Below, piece by piece: positions 36,512-45,702 of a stretch of DNA of 64,000 nt; position 1 is the first letter of the stretch; the number at the start of each line of letters is the position of its first letter. The notes below the pieces were generated by a model, which was given only the letters and a program-made list of their open reading frames with translations, did not search any database and was not told where the DNA came from. Origin of the DNA: Peribacillus cavernae (GTDB taxonomy: Bacteria > Bacillota > Bacilli > Bacillales > DSM-1321). A program made the position numbers and the translations under genes. The stretch spans positions 304,939-368,938 of the forward strand of contig NZ_RYZZ01000001.1 in NCBI RefSeq assembly GCF_003989135.1, given 5' to 3'.

Positions 36512-37429
36512 TTAGACTTCAGCAAAATACCCTCTTTGGCGCAACAGTTCTCTGTATAGTTTTGGGTTTTTCTCAAAAGAACCTCTTCCGTGCAGCCAAA
36601 AATTATTGTTCACAATGACCATATCACCTATTGGCAATTCAATTGCAACCGCTTTGGAAGTAGCTTCTAATGAGTCAGAGATTTGTTTATGATACCTTGC
36701 TTGTTCTATCGTTTTTGGTACGCTGCATTGATCGTTAAATCTAATGCAAGTTTTATTGTTACTTTCAAAAAAGGTCGTATCGTAAACTTCTTGATCAATG
36801 TTTTTGCTTGCCCTGCCTTTTTGCGAGAATTCATATTTAAGATTCGCTAATGGATGGTTTCGGAATTTGTCTAAATCGTCCCAATCATCGATATGCAGTA
36901 AGATCGATTCTCCACCCTCAGCGTTCTCTTCTTGGAATTTCATCATCAATACCCAATCCGTTTTTTCATTTACAAATGTTCCATCCGTATGCAAGTTGAA
37001 CCTGCGGTAAGCCTGACGGAGATACGTATCACTATCAAAGGTATGTTTTACATCAAATCTTGCATAATATTTACCTGACATTCCGTCAAAATTCGGAACA
37101 CCAATCAGATGAGACAGAGCCGTAGAAAATTTGATATAGTTATCAATTTCCGCAGTTTGCTTTTGAACACCGATTGTAAATCCGCCGGTATTTCGATCAT
37201 GCATAATCTCTTGCACCTTGTTTTGAAACTCTTCGCCAAGCACTTCCCGTAATTGTTCGGCTAGATAAAACCGCATAAATGGTACATATTCAATCCTTTC
37301 TACCCCAATATCTTTGGTTTCCTCAAAAAATTGTTTCAATGCCTCTTTGTTCATCTCAATATTCAATAAGCGTGGATGATCTGAATGGGGTTTTACTTCA
37401 AATTGAGATTTTGTATTTACACTACTCAT
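36512..37429 (-). CDS. CsiD/GlaH-like Fe(II)/2-oxoglutarate dioxygenase, copy B
   Basis: 305 residues, tandem paralogue of copy A with the same ligands (His147, Asp149, His280) and same flanking motifs (FNLHTDGTFVNEKTDWVLMM, NNNFWLHGRGSF, ELLRQRGYF). Main differences are in 205-240 and in the loop before His280. AAGGAGGAG-type site before ATG at 37429. First gene of the pair; 235 bases of regulatory DNA with a cre-like box and a TGGTCAGACCA operator lie between it and the fadR-like gene. Confidence 0.85.
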   Translation of the reverse strand: MSSVNTKSQFEVKPHSDHPRLLNIEMNKEALKQFFEETKDIGVERIEYVPFMRFYLAEQLREVLGEEFQNKVQEIMHDRNTGGFTIGVQKQTAEIDNYIKFSTALSHLIGVPNFDGMSGKYYARFDVKHTFDSDTYLRQAYRRFNLHTDGTFVNEKTDWVLMMKFQEENAEGGESILLHIDDWDDLDKFRNHPLANLKYEFSQKGRASKNIDQEVYDTTFFESNNKTCIRFNDQCSVPKTIEQARYHKQISDSLEATSKAVAIELPIGDMVIVNNNFWLHGRGSFEKNPKLYRELLRQRGYFAEV

Positions 37430-37524
37430 ACACTTGCTCCTCCTTTATTTATAAAATTTATATACAAACCATCTTATAAAGATGGGAATGTAACATAGGA
37501 TTTATATTTGTGTGAATTTCAACT

Positions 37525-37538
37525 TGAATGCGCTTTCA
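37525..37538. promoter_or_regulatory. cre-like site upstream of the CsiD/GlaH pair
   Basis: TGAATGCGCTTTCA, one mismatch from TGNAANCGNTNNCA and inside an inverted TTGAA/TTCAA. Suggests CcpA repression of the pair. Confidence 0.45.
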
Positions 37539-37592
37539 AAAGTTTTAATTTTATTTTGATAACTGAATATTTTTACATATAGTAATTTATTA

Positions 37593-37603
37593 TGGTCAGA
37601 CCA
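37593..37603. promoter_or_regulatory. FadR-family operator TGGTCAGACCA (upstream of the dioxygenase pair)
   Basis: Identical 11-bp core to that at 38412-38422 and shares the left flank TAATTTATTA. It fits the FadR/LldR-type consensus TGGTNNNACCA. Position: 160 bases before the copy B start, on the same side as its promoter. Confidence 0.6.
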
Positions 37604-37664
37604 ATTTTTATAAAAACAATTATGAACATTCATAATGCTTATGAAAGAAATTCATAATTGTTTT

Positions 37665-38372
37665 TTACTTGATGTTTTTCCAGATTTTTGTCTCATTTCT
37701 TGCTAAATGATTTCTCATTGCTTCTGAAGCCATTACTGGATTTTTTTGAGACAATGCCTCAATAATTTGTTCATGTTCTTTATGTCCCTCATTAAATCGT
37801 CCAGGAACATTTGCAGATTGTGTTTTTGTCACTCTCATGACGTCTTCGAATTTTTCTGATACTTTATCAAATACTTCTTTATAAATCGAATTGTGCGAAG
37901 CATTTATGATGGAATAATGAAACATAAAGTCTTCTTCTACTCCCAGACCACCGGAATTATTGATTTCGATTAGCCTTTCATGAGCTTGTTTGATGACAGT
38001 CAAGTCTTCCTCTGTTCTTCTTGTTGCAGCAAGTGCTGCTGCTTCAATTTCCAGCCCTTTTCGAAATTCTAGAATCTCTTGAAGTTCTTTTTTATTCATT
38101 AGGTTTTTCGTAATACATTGAGCTATCGTTCCTTCACTGATTTCCCTTAAAAAAATTCCAGCACCAGATCTTGTTTCGATAATACCACCTGCATTTAAAA
38201 CACTCATTGCTTCTCTTACAGCTGTCTTGCTTACATTAAATAATGTGGATAATTCATTTTCAGAAGGCAACTTTTCCCCCGGCTGAATGTTTTTATCTAT
38301 TATATACTCTTCAACAGCCAAGACAATATCCTCAAAAAGTCTCCTTTTCTTAATTGGTTTTAATGTCATCAT
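37665..38372 (-). CDS. FadR-subfamily GntR regulator (FCD domain)
   Basis: 235 residues. wHTH in ~8-75 (QPGEKLPSENELSTLFNVSK then TAVREAMSVLNAGGIIETRS). FCD effector domain from ~95: EFRKGLEIEAAALAATRRTE, EDFMFHYSIINASHNSIY (metal/ligand His), EGHKEHEQIIEALSQKNPVM, MRNHLARNE. The FCD fold binds small carboxylates. It follows the dioxygenase pair in the same orientation but has its own promoter, overlapped by a 37-bp palindrome at 38399-38435, so autoregulation is likely. Confidence 0.9.
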   Translation of the reverse strand: MMTLKPIKKRRLFEDIVLAVEEYIIDKNIQPGEKLPSENELSTLFNVSKTAVREAMSVLNAGGIIETRSGAGIFLREISEGTIAQCITKNLMNKKELQEILEFRKGLEIEAAALAATRRTEEDLTVIKQAHERLIEINNSGGLGVEEDFMFHYSIINASHNSIYKEVFDKVSEKFEDVMRVTKTQSANVPGRFNEGHKEHEQIIEALSQKNPVMASEAMRNHLARNETKIWKNIK

Positions 38373-38398
38373 GCTATCCCCATAACCTTGAAAGTATT

Positions 38399-38435
38399 AA
38401 TTAATTTATTATGGTCAGACCATAATAAATTAATT
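38399..38435. promoter_or_regulatory. 37-bp perfect palindrome containing TGGTCAGACCA
   Basis: Arms of 18 bases around a single central A at 38417 (core ATGGTC-A-GACCAT, arms extending through ATAATAAATTAATT). It lies in the 180-base gap between two divergent regulator genes. The same 11-bp core occurs at 37593-37603, so it is very probably the FadR-type regulator's autoregulatory operator and may also control the divergent gene. Confidence 0.75.
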
Positions 38436-38552
38436 TCTATTTGAATAGTAACAATTTTCTGATAAGTAGTCAATGCTTTTTTTCACTATTTTTTTGTTTT
38501 TCTTTATTTATTTGTTAAAATTAAAGAAAGTTGAAAATGGGGAACTGTATCC

Positions 38553-39182
38553 ATGAATGATAAATACAACATTAAATCTGTTCCAAGAATCTTTGAACAA
38601 GTAGCTAAAAGACTTATTGAATTTATTTCAATAAATCAACTAAAAAAAGGCACAAAACTCCCGACCGAGCGAGAGCTTAGTGACATGCTTGGGGTCAGCC
38701 GCTCTTCAGTCAGAGAGGGCTTGCGCGTATTGGAACTCTTGAAATACTTGGATTCAAAGCAAGGAAATGGGACTTTCGTCTCCAACCCCCCTCCTTTTCT
38801 TATTCCAAGCCTGATATTGAATCAGAAAATAGACTCTGCTAGTTTAAATCATTATTTTGCTATTGCTTTAATGTGTTTAGAAAGAATTGTATTTCTCTCT
38901 ATTAACGATATGAGAAACGAAAATATTTTAAAGCTAAATAATAAAGGAATCAAAAATGATTGGTCAGAACTTTCACAATTCATTGTCGACCTAGGAAATC
39001 AACTAAATAATCCTTATTACCTTTCGTTATGGTTAAATACCTACACGCTACTAGATGAGAATAATTATTTTTCAAACAAAAACTTATCAATCGACGTAAA
39101 TCGTTTTATACATGCCATTCAAACAAAGGATAAAGAGAAAGTAACAAAGTTTGTCTCTGTTTTATTTGAAAAGGAATCTTAG
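38553..39182 (+). CDS. GntR-family regulator with a divergent short C-terminal domain
   Basis: 209 residues. The wHTH is canonical FadR/GntR type in ~12-72: LKKGTKLPTERELSDMLGVS, RSSVREGLRVLELLKYLDSK, QGNGTFVSN. The C-terminal ~130 residues are helical but lack recognisable FCD His ligands and are Asn/Leu-rich. It could be a degenerate FCD domain with no metal site. Divergent from the other regulator, sharing the palindromic region. The start ATG is 12 bases after GAAAATGGGGA, a moderate ribosome binding site. Confidence 0.8.
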   Translation: MNDKYNIKSVPRIFEQVAKRLIEFISINQLKKGTKLPTERELSDMLGVSRSSVREGLRVLELLKYLDSKQGNGTFVSNPPPFLIPSLILNQKIDSASLNHYFAIALMCLERIVFLSINDMRNENILKLNNKGIKNDWSELSQFIVDLGNQLNNPYYLSLWLNTYTLLDENNYFSNKNLSIDVNRFIHAIQTKDKEKVTKFVSVLFEKES

Positions 39183-39339
39183 GTTATGACACCCTTAAAA
39201 CCTGCCTCGCCGGACGGCCTTCTTGATATCTTCTTTTCTACTGTTACAATAGAAATGGCTTATAATCCAAGAGAGGGGGTGGAACTCCTGCTAAATAGTT
39301 TGCCCATATTCATAACATCAGGTGCGATAAACTGGTCAA

Positions 39340-39672
39340 TTGGCGTTACCCTCTCCCTGCATTGTCGAAAAGCTAAGCATGTATGATGAGCACAAAGAAC
39401 GGTTAAAGGAATATTTGAACGCCTCTAGCGAACATGTGTCATTGTTCATTCAACAGTATACCGAGGACGGCCGTACCTATAAAACGTTCAAAAAAGGACG
39501 GGTTTCCAGCATCAGTTATTTGATTAGTCACGAAAGCCATCATCTCGGCAATCTAATACAAACGTTAAAACTATGCGTCATAGATTGGATAAGGATACTT
39601 TTTACGCTATCTGGTATTGGGACAAAATGTAATGGAAAGATTAATTGCTTCAAAGATTCTATTAAACATTAA
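39340..39672 (+). pseudogene. DinB-family protein remnant
   Basis: The frame contains LSMYDEHKERLKEYLNASSE then HVSLFIQQYTEDGRTYKTFK and SYLISHESHHLGNLIQTLKL. The H-E-S-H-H-x-G-x-x-x-x-T-L-K segment is the C-terminal metal-binding signature of DinB four-helix proteins. The N-terminal part is missing or in another frame (39186-39380 carries an unrelated-looking open stretch). Probably inactive. Confidence 0.55.
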
Positions 39673-39715
39673 GCTGCCAAAGGTGTTATAGGTTGTAGTT
39701 TATCCGATGTCCTTT

Positions 39716-40531
39716 TTATTCTGTAATTAAGTGATACTTCTTTAATATATCCTTTGTGATGTTTTTAGCTTTTGTACCCGTATTATCAATGTTTGTTACA
39801 AAAACATAAGAACGATTGTCCACTTTTATAAATCCAACAAACCATCCTAAACCTAAATCAGACAATCTTGTCCCCGTTTTTCCGTAAAGTGTGTAGTGTT
39901 CACCTTCCTCCAGGATCATCATTCGTTTAACAGTTTTCATTACAGGTTTATCAAATGGAAGCTCTTCTTTATACAACTTCTCCATAAAATTAGCTTGTTC
40001 AAGCGGACTGATTTTCAAAGAGCTGCTTAACCAGAAATGGTCAATTCCTCCACTAATATCCTCGTTTCCATAAGAGATTTTTTGTACCCAATCTCTCATG
40101 CGTTGCTCTCCAATATCTCTAGCCATTGCTTGGTAATACCAAATAACGGATTCACGCATAGCTGACCCAAGGGTATGGTCACGATTCCAAGTATCAAATT
40201 CCCATTTGACCCCGTCCCATTGTTTTACATCATACTCATCTCGAACAGCTTTGACTTGCAATCCAATTAATGCATTAGGGACCTTAAATGTAGATTCCGG
40301 GGTTTGTCTTGTGTTAGCTCTTTCCTTATTGTAGACAAAGGTTTTTCCAGTTTTAACATCACGTAATATAAACGTTCCATTTTGATCAGAAAATGATTCA
40401 GCGACATCTGATTTTTTAACGTTAAGTTTTTCTCTAGAAGTAACTTCTTTACTTAGTGCTTGAGCTTGAGCTGTAAAACCTATAATCCCTATAAACAATA
40501 AAAAGATGGACAGGTACATCAATTTTCTCAT
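39716..40531 (-). CDS. Class D beta-lactamase (Bacillus type)
   Basis: 271 residues with a Sec signal (MRKLMYLSIFLLFIGIIGFT, then AQAQA). Active-site Ser in STFK (Ser83 in the numbering from GTG 40540; Ser80 from ATG 40531), S-x-V as SVIWYYQ (~130), and YGKTGTRLSDLGLGWFVGF for K-T-G. The F-x-x-W-x-R-D-H-T-L region and WLSSSLKISPLEQANF are also characteristic of class D enzymes. ATG at 40531 has GAGGTG 6 bases before. The Bacillus members of this family are usually chromosomal with weak penicillinase/oxacillinase activity. Stand-alone, no blaR/blaI nearby. Confidence 0.9.
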   Translation of the reverse strand: MRKLMYLSIFLLFIGIIGFTAQAQALSKEVTSREKLNVKKSDVAESFSDQNGTFILRDVKTGKTFVYNKERANTRQTPESTFKVPNALIGLQVKAVRDEYDVKQWDGVKWEFDTWNRDHTLGSAMRESVIWYYQAMARDIGEQRMRDWVQKISYGNEDISGGIDHFWLSSSLKISPLEQANFMEKLYKEELPFDKPVMKTVKRMMILEEGEHYTLYGKTGTRLSDLGLGWFVGFIKVDNRSYVFVTNIDNTGTKAKNITKDILKKYHLITE

Positions 40532-40753
40532 TTCAGACACCTCATTAAATTATTTAACAGTTGTATTCTATAATAAATTATCAGAAAATTCAATAACAAA
40601 GAGATGATAACTCTATGATAAAATCAAAAAAGTTGAGATAACTCTTCTGTTCTGCATGTATTTATAGTGTAAATTTATTGTATAACGTATTCATGTGAAG
40701 TTTACAGAATTACATTTTATAATGACAGTATCCAATATGAGAGGACTGATTAT

Positions 40754-40954
40754 ATGAGCTCGTTAAAAGGAAAAATAGCTGTTGTAGCCGGTGCAACCAG
40801 GGGAGCTGGCCGGGGAATAGCCGTTAAATTAGGAGAAGCGGGCGCCATCGTTTATGTGACAGACCGGACCACAAAATACCCAATGGCTGAATGCGTCGAT
40901 ACAATTCGTCAACACCCTCTACTTCTATCCGACAACTGGAGGTACCTGCAATAA
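40754..40954 (+). pseudogene. Short-chain dehydrogenase/reductase, N-terminal fragment
   Basis: SSLKGKIAVVAGATRGAGRG then IAVKLGEAGAIVYVTDRTTK is the glycine-rich cofactor strand of an SDR. The frame ends after 66 codons and later SDR parts (N-A-G, Y-x-x-x-K) are absent. GAGAGGACTGATTAT before the ATG shows the original translation start is intact. Its 3' end abuts the converging helicase gene. Confidence 0.75.
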
Positions 40955-40987
40955 ACGATTCTGCACCTGAAATGACCGGTTCTGAGT

Positions 40988-43900
40988 TCAGCTTGTTTCC
41001 CCTTCTTCTAAATAAGGAGACAATTTAGCGAATAAATACTGTTCACTGAGTTTCGCTGTTGACGGTATCCTAATTAACGTAAAATCTGCATTTTCACATA
41101 AAGAATCTTTCTTTTTATCATTTGAAATGGTTTTTGGGTCATTGCGATGATACCAGCCGTCATATTCGAAGGCAGCTACAGGTTCATATGTATCCTCAAT
41201 GTACAGTATAAAATCGAAGTGGGAACGTAGGGCAAATGAATACATTTCGTAGCTTAGGTTCCCTTTTTCGATTTTTATTACATCACATACTCTCATTTGA
41301 AAGTTAATTTTTAAATCAGGGTATTGTTTTTCGATCGTTTGATGGAGTACATCATAAAAATATTGCTCCCCCTTGTTCAATAACTCTTTCACATGCGGAT
41401 TATTCTTTTGTTTATAAATACTTTTTGTGACTTGGTATACGGACTTCATATCTCGTGTTTCAATAGGTGTTCCTTTTTTTTGAGCATAAAGAGATAGGTC
41501 CTTTAAAATCCCTCCTGCTTGCCCAAGATACTTTAAATCCGCAACAATAATAAATGCTTGGATCGCTCTCGTAACCGCTACATTAATAAGAGTTGTATTT
41601 TGATTCATCCATTTTACAACTTTTGGATTGATACCAGGACTGATTACGGTACTAAAGAAGATGATATCTCTCTCCCCGCCCTGAAAAGTATGAACTGTAC
41701 CTATTCCATCTTCTTGTATCAATCGTTTATAGAATTGTTGTTTCTCATCGTCCTCTACTGTTTCCGCTAACTGTTTTACTGAATCAATAATGAATTGCTT
41801 TTGCTTTGTTAGTGGGGTAATAATTCCAACACTGAGATGCTTTATATCGTTAAAATGATAATCGATAAAATGAATAATTCGCTTAAATTCATACTGATTC
41901 ACATATTTTTTTTTGCTGAAATCTATTGTCAAGTTGGTTGTATCAACATCAAGAGTAACAAACCCTTTGATTGGACCCTCACTATTTTTTGTCATAATTT
42001 TCAAGCGTTGATAAAAATGAATATTGCTAAACTGAATAATATCAGGATGACAACGAAAATGTTCATTTAAAAAGAAGCGGAAAGGATCCTCTAATGTATC
42101 GTCAAAGACATCAAAGAGAGATTGGTTCTTAAATAGATACAGAGGCTGCTTTCGGCTGTTTCTTTCGTGATGAAGCTGATACTTTTCCAATAAATTTTTA
42201 TCAAAATTCTCATCCACAGTAACCACTGGATTCAGCTGCAAGTTATCCCCTACAACTACCAATCGCTTCGCTCGCTTAACAGCTGGTAAACTAGCGGGAA
42301 TAGTACACTGAGAAGCTTCATCAATAATAACTAAATCGAATTCAAAATCAAAAGGAACACAACTGGGAACAGATTGATTGGTACATAAGTAAACAGGAAA
42401 CAATTTGATAATTTTGTCAAAATACGTTGAATCTGAGAAAGAAAACTCCCGTTTCTCTTTAGATGGTCTATTTTCCGAACTTGAATATGAAACAGGGGAA
42501 AGCTTTGCCGCTAAGAAATCTTTATCTTCCTGTGGAAATAATTGCTGTCGTTTTACATCATAAACGGATAGAATCTTTTTATCAGTACCGCACTTTTTTT
42601 CCTGATTTATTGTAAAGTCATGTTTTAACTTTGCTTCATCATACGATTGTAGTTCTTCTACTAATGAATCCTTCTTGAGCCCTAACATTCTATATTGAAT
42701 AGCACTAATATAGTTTTGCAGCTCGATATGAAACGACTCTAACTTTTGGTATGGCAAAAGATACGTATTTCGCACCCCTAATTTGCTGATTCTTTTTCTA
42801 TACTTATTCGTGAAGATCGTTTCAACTTGAACACCAATAGAAGAAAGAAGTTTCCAAAAGCCTTTTTGCGTCTGTGTTGTCTTTTGACTTATCTTGGCTG
42901 ATAGTGCCTGCAAAAAATTAAGTTGACTATCTAATGTACGATAATCACTTTCCATAATTCCTATTAGCATTTGAAAGTCCGAAATGGACACCACATTTTC
43001 TGTTAACAATCCTTCCAAATACATTTGGGAGGAAGCTACATCCTTGAGCATCGTGCGAATTTCTTCAATACGGTGTAATTTCCGCTGTATTTCTTCTATT
43101 ATTTTTGATAAGGTTTCACTTTTTTCTGTCAATTCCATCATATCTTCTTCAGGCTGCTTAGGTATATCCTTGAGTTCCTTTGCAATAACTTTTACAGCAT
43201 CCTCACGAAATTTCGCATTACCGACACGTAAGGTTCCCTTGAACAATTCCTTTTTTATTAATTTCTCATACACATTGTCTACTGCTTTATTATTAGTAGA
43301 TGCAACTAACACCTTTTCTCCTCGAATAACTGCATTAGCAATAAGATTTAGTATGGTTTGTGTTTTTCCTGTTCCCGGCGGCCCCTGGATAAGGGTGATA
43401 TCATTAGTTGAATGCTTTACAGAATCTTGTTGATTCATGTTCATTGGGACAATGCTGTAAACATTTTCGTATGTTGGTCTTTTTGGAATTCCAAAATTTG
43501 TCTCTACTATTTTTTTTAACGGAGCAAGGTATTTCCTATTAGGTTTATTCCCTATGTCCTGCAACTCTTTTAGAAATTTCACTTGAGATACTGCACTCTT
43601 ATGTAGAAACAAAATGCCTCCATCTACCAACCCATTTGGTTTACCAGAGCGGTCTTTCAAAGTTTTGATGTTGGAGAGCACATCAGAAGCATATGCTTTT
43701 GCATCTTCTTCCGTAAAGTTCGTATATTCATCCATGAATTTTACATTGATATACGGATTGTTATTTTTTAATTTTATACTATTATTTTCGATATTGTATA
43801 TGGTTTCAAAATAGAGGATAGGAACGTATTTCTTTGTTCCTGCTTTTTGTAAAGGGTAGCCTAAATGGATAGATAATTCAGGCTGCCTTTTCAACTGCTT

Positions 43901-44467
43901 ATCCCAATGAACATACTCGCTTGCAAATTTTGAATCCAAGGTGTATTCAGATCCCTGTATTTCTACTAGTTCTAAACAATGGGCCCCTGCCAATGCATGA
44001 AAAAAATCATGATCATTTAAATCAATTTCCAAATCAGACAATTGTTCACTCTTTAATGCATTGACATAGTATTCCATCAAGCGTTGCACCTTAGAATCCT
44101 TCTGAGTCTCCTTTTCTTCTAATAAATTCTGTAAACGTAAAACCCATTCTTTGTCGTATACATCTGCTAAAGAGCAATCTGAAGCTGCAAATGCATTCTG
44201 TTCTTTAATAAGTTGATCAAACGATATAAGAGGCGGTTGTGAATAGATGGGCATCGTGGCTACAGTACTTATTTTTTGAACCTTAAAATAACGTACTTCT
44301 TTTAGTTGTGTAACAAGACCTACAAGATACGGCTTTCTTTTATATTCAAACAAATAATATGGCTGGATTTCCCTGTTAAAGTTCCCTTTATTGGACTGTT
44401 CATATATGAAGGAAATTTTGTAGTGATTCTGTATTGCATCAACTATTTTTTGAATGTTATGGTACAA
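40988..44467 (-). CDS. WYL domain - SF1 helicase - DUF2726-like nuclease fusion protein
   Basis: 1,159 residues. Residues ~1-70 look like a WYL sensor domain (SFIYEQSNKGNFNREIQPYY, LVGLVTQLKEVRYFKVQKI). Upf1-like SF1 helicase motifs follow: Walker A GPPGTGKT at 362-369, Ia STNNKAVDNV, a ~300-residue insert with coiled-coil-like helices (430-660), Walker B IIDEASQ at 714-720, III GDNLQLNPV, IV-VI NEHFRCHPDIIQFSN, TVHTFQGGERDIIFF, INVAVTRAIQAF. Residues ~1030-1159 resemble a restriction-like nuclease (HFDFILYIEDTYEPVAAFEY, DGWYHRNDPKTISNDKKKDS), as in DUF2726. Start is TTG at 44467 with AAAGGAG 9 bases before. Probably acts on nucleic acids and may be a defence or repair factor (inference). It stands alone. 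Confidence 0.82.
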   Translation of the reverse strand: MYHNIQKIVDAIQNHYKISFIYEQSNKGNFNREIQPYYLFEYKRKPYLVGLVTQLKEVRYFKVQKISTVATMPIYSQPPLISFDQLIKEQNAFAASDCSLADVYDKEWVLRLQNLLEEKETQKDSKVQRLMEYYVNALKSEQLSDLEIDLNDHDFFHALAGAHCLELVEIQGSEYTLDSKFASEYVHWDKQLKRQPELSIHLGYPLQKAGTKKYVPILYFETIYNIENNSIKLKNNNPYINVKFMDEYTNFTEEDAKAYASDVLSNIKTLKDRSGKPNGLVDGGILFLHKSAVSQVKFLKELQDIGNKPNRKYLAPLKKIVETNFGIPKRPTYENVYSIVPMNMNQQDSVKHSTNDITLIQGPPGTGKTQTILNLIANAVIRGEKVLVASTNNKAVDNVYEKLIKKELFKGTLRVGNAKFREDAVKVIAKELKDIPKQPEEDMMELTEKSETLSKIIEEIQRKLHRIEEIRTMLKDVASSQMYLEGLLTENVVSISDFQMLIGIMESDYRTLDSQLNFLQALSAKISQKTTQTQKGFWKLLSSIGVQVETIFTNKYRKRISKLGVRNTYLLPYQKLESFHIELQNYISAIQYRMLGLKKDSLVEELQSYDEAKLKHDFTINQEKKCGTDKKILSVYDVKRQQLFPQEDKDFLAAKLSPVSYSSSENRPSKEKREFSFSDSTYFDKIIKLFPVYLCTNQSVPSCVPFDFEFDLVIIDEASQCTIPASLPAVKRAKRLVVVGDNLQLNPVVTVDENFDKNLLEKYQLHHERNSRKQPLYLFKNQSLFDVFDDTLEDPFRFFLNEHFRCHPDIIQFSNIHFYQRLKIMTKNSEGPIKGFVTLDVDTTNLTIDFSKKKYVNQYEFKRIIHFIDYHFNDIKHLSVGIITPLTKQKQFIIDSVKQLAETVEDDEKQQFYKRLIQEDGIGTVHTFQGGERDIIFFSTVISPGINPKVVKWMNQNTTLINVAVTRAIQAFIIVADLKYLGQAGGILKDLSLYAQKKGTPIETRDMKSVYQVTKSIYKQKNNPHVKELLNKGEQYFYDVLHQTIEKQYPDLKINFQMRVCDVIKIEKGNLSYEMYSFALRSHFDFILYIEDTYEPVAAFEYDGWYHRNDPKTISNDKKKDSLCENADFTLIRIPSTAKLSEQYLFAKLSPYLEEGETS

Positions 44468-44632
44468 GTGTGGTCTCTCCTTTAAAACGTTGCATCTACT
44501 CTAACGTAAGAGAAAGTGAAAGAGATTTCCAATAATACGTATAAATATTCTAAAAATAATTCGATATGACTAGATTTAATGAAGTCAAGGTTTTCAATTT
44601 TGAATTCAACCACTTATCCTTCTTGGGCAATT

Positions 44633-45260
44633 GTGCCTGTCACTTCCCGAAATTTGTCGATAGATTGATAGTGGTGGAGAGTCTAAAATAGCTCTCTGTC
44701 TTTTTTTGTTTTTCGGTTTGCAGGGGCTTTAGGTGCACATTTCTCCGGGTACGGAATTCATGGTGATTGTCGACAAGCGATAGAGAAAGTGACGACCGGG
44801 TATGGATATCAAAAAGCTTTTTGTCATGTCATTGGCCATGAACAGGCAAAACAAGCGTTGGAAATAGCCGCAGCCGGTGAGCATAATGTGTTAGTGACCG
44901 GTTCTCTCGGCTGTGGAAAAAGCTTGCTGGCCGAAACCTTTCATTCCATCATTCCCGCTTTAACACAGGTCGCACAACTGGAAGTAATGAGCTTGCACCA
45001 GCTTGCAAAAGAAAAGCTCCTATCTCCGTAAATCTCGCCTTACAGACATCCGCATCATTCCACTTCATCTACTGCGATTATTGGCGGAGGCCCATATCCG
45101 AAACCGGGAGAAATATCACTGGCCCATCGTGGTGTATTATTTCTTGATGAAATGGCCGAATTCACGAAAAGACGCTGGATATGTTGTGACAGCCTCTAGA
45201 AAAAGAGAAAGGTAGCATCAGCCGGGCGCATTCAACGGTCACTATCCCTCATTTTTCATC
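44633..45260 (+). pseudogene. comM/yifB (Mg-chelatase-like AAA ATPase) fragments, copy 1
   Basis: Pieces in successive frames: GAHFSGYG-like start near 44730, IGHEQAKQALEIAAAGEHNV then LVTGSLGCGKSLLAETFHSI (Walker A, 44840-44950), then [29 protein letters not shown] (45074-45160) and SRAHSTVTIP (45225-45250). This is the middle of YifB, with deletions and frameshifts. The first ~145 bases (44633-44776) are nearly identical to 62680-62822, where the N-terminal part of the same gene is kept. Confidence 0.8.
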
Positions 45261-45702
45261 CTCATCGTCACTGAACAATAAGAGATATGCCACTATTATA
45301 ATACGTGTTACCGTCTAACAGGCCGATCGGTCCAGGGAGGTGCCTGACACTATTATTACGCAAAAATTTAGTAAAGATAAATTATGTGAAACAGCATTGT
45401 GGAATAAGATTACTCGGGGGGGACAGGTATCCTAAACTTTAGTCGAGTGGGGGTCTGACCTCGATTCCCTTGACTACGAATAACTTAGGAGTTTATATGA
45501 TGTGAATTACATAAATCGGGGAATCCATTCTAATTAAAGCATGGTGGGACTTCCATTCAAAAGGCCGTCTTATTTCATTAAGTGCCAAGCCACTAGGTTT
45601 TTCTATTCAATTAAGTTTGAATATGAATACTCAAATAATTAATTTCCGTGTCATGCTTACCTGTTTTTCGGCTTAATTACAGGACATCAATATTCATTCT
45701 TT
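45261..45702. other. Non-coding debris with two members of the GACAGGCACC motif family
   Basis: GGTGCCTGACAC at 45339-45350 and GACAGGTATCCTAAACTTT at 45422-45440 (after a G-run). No gene is recognised. Confidence 0.4.

Noticed and set aside
42984..43433. A 149-codon plus-strand open frame
   Set aside because: It is antisense to the helicase core; no independent signals.
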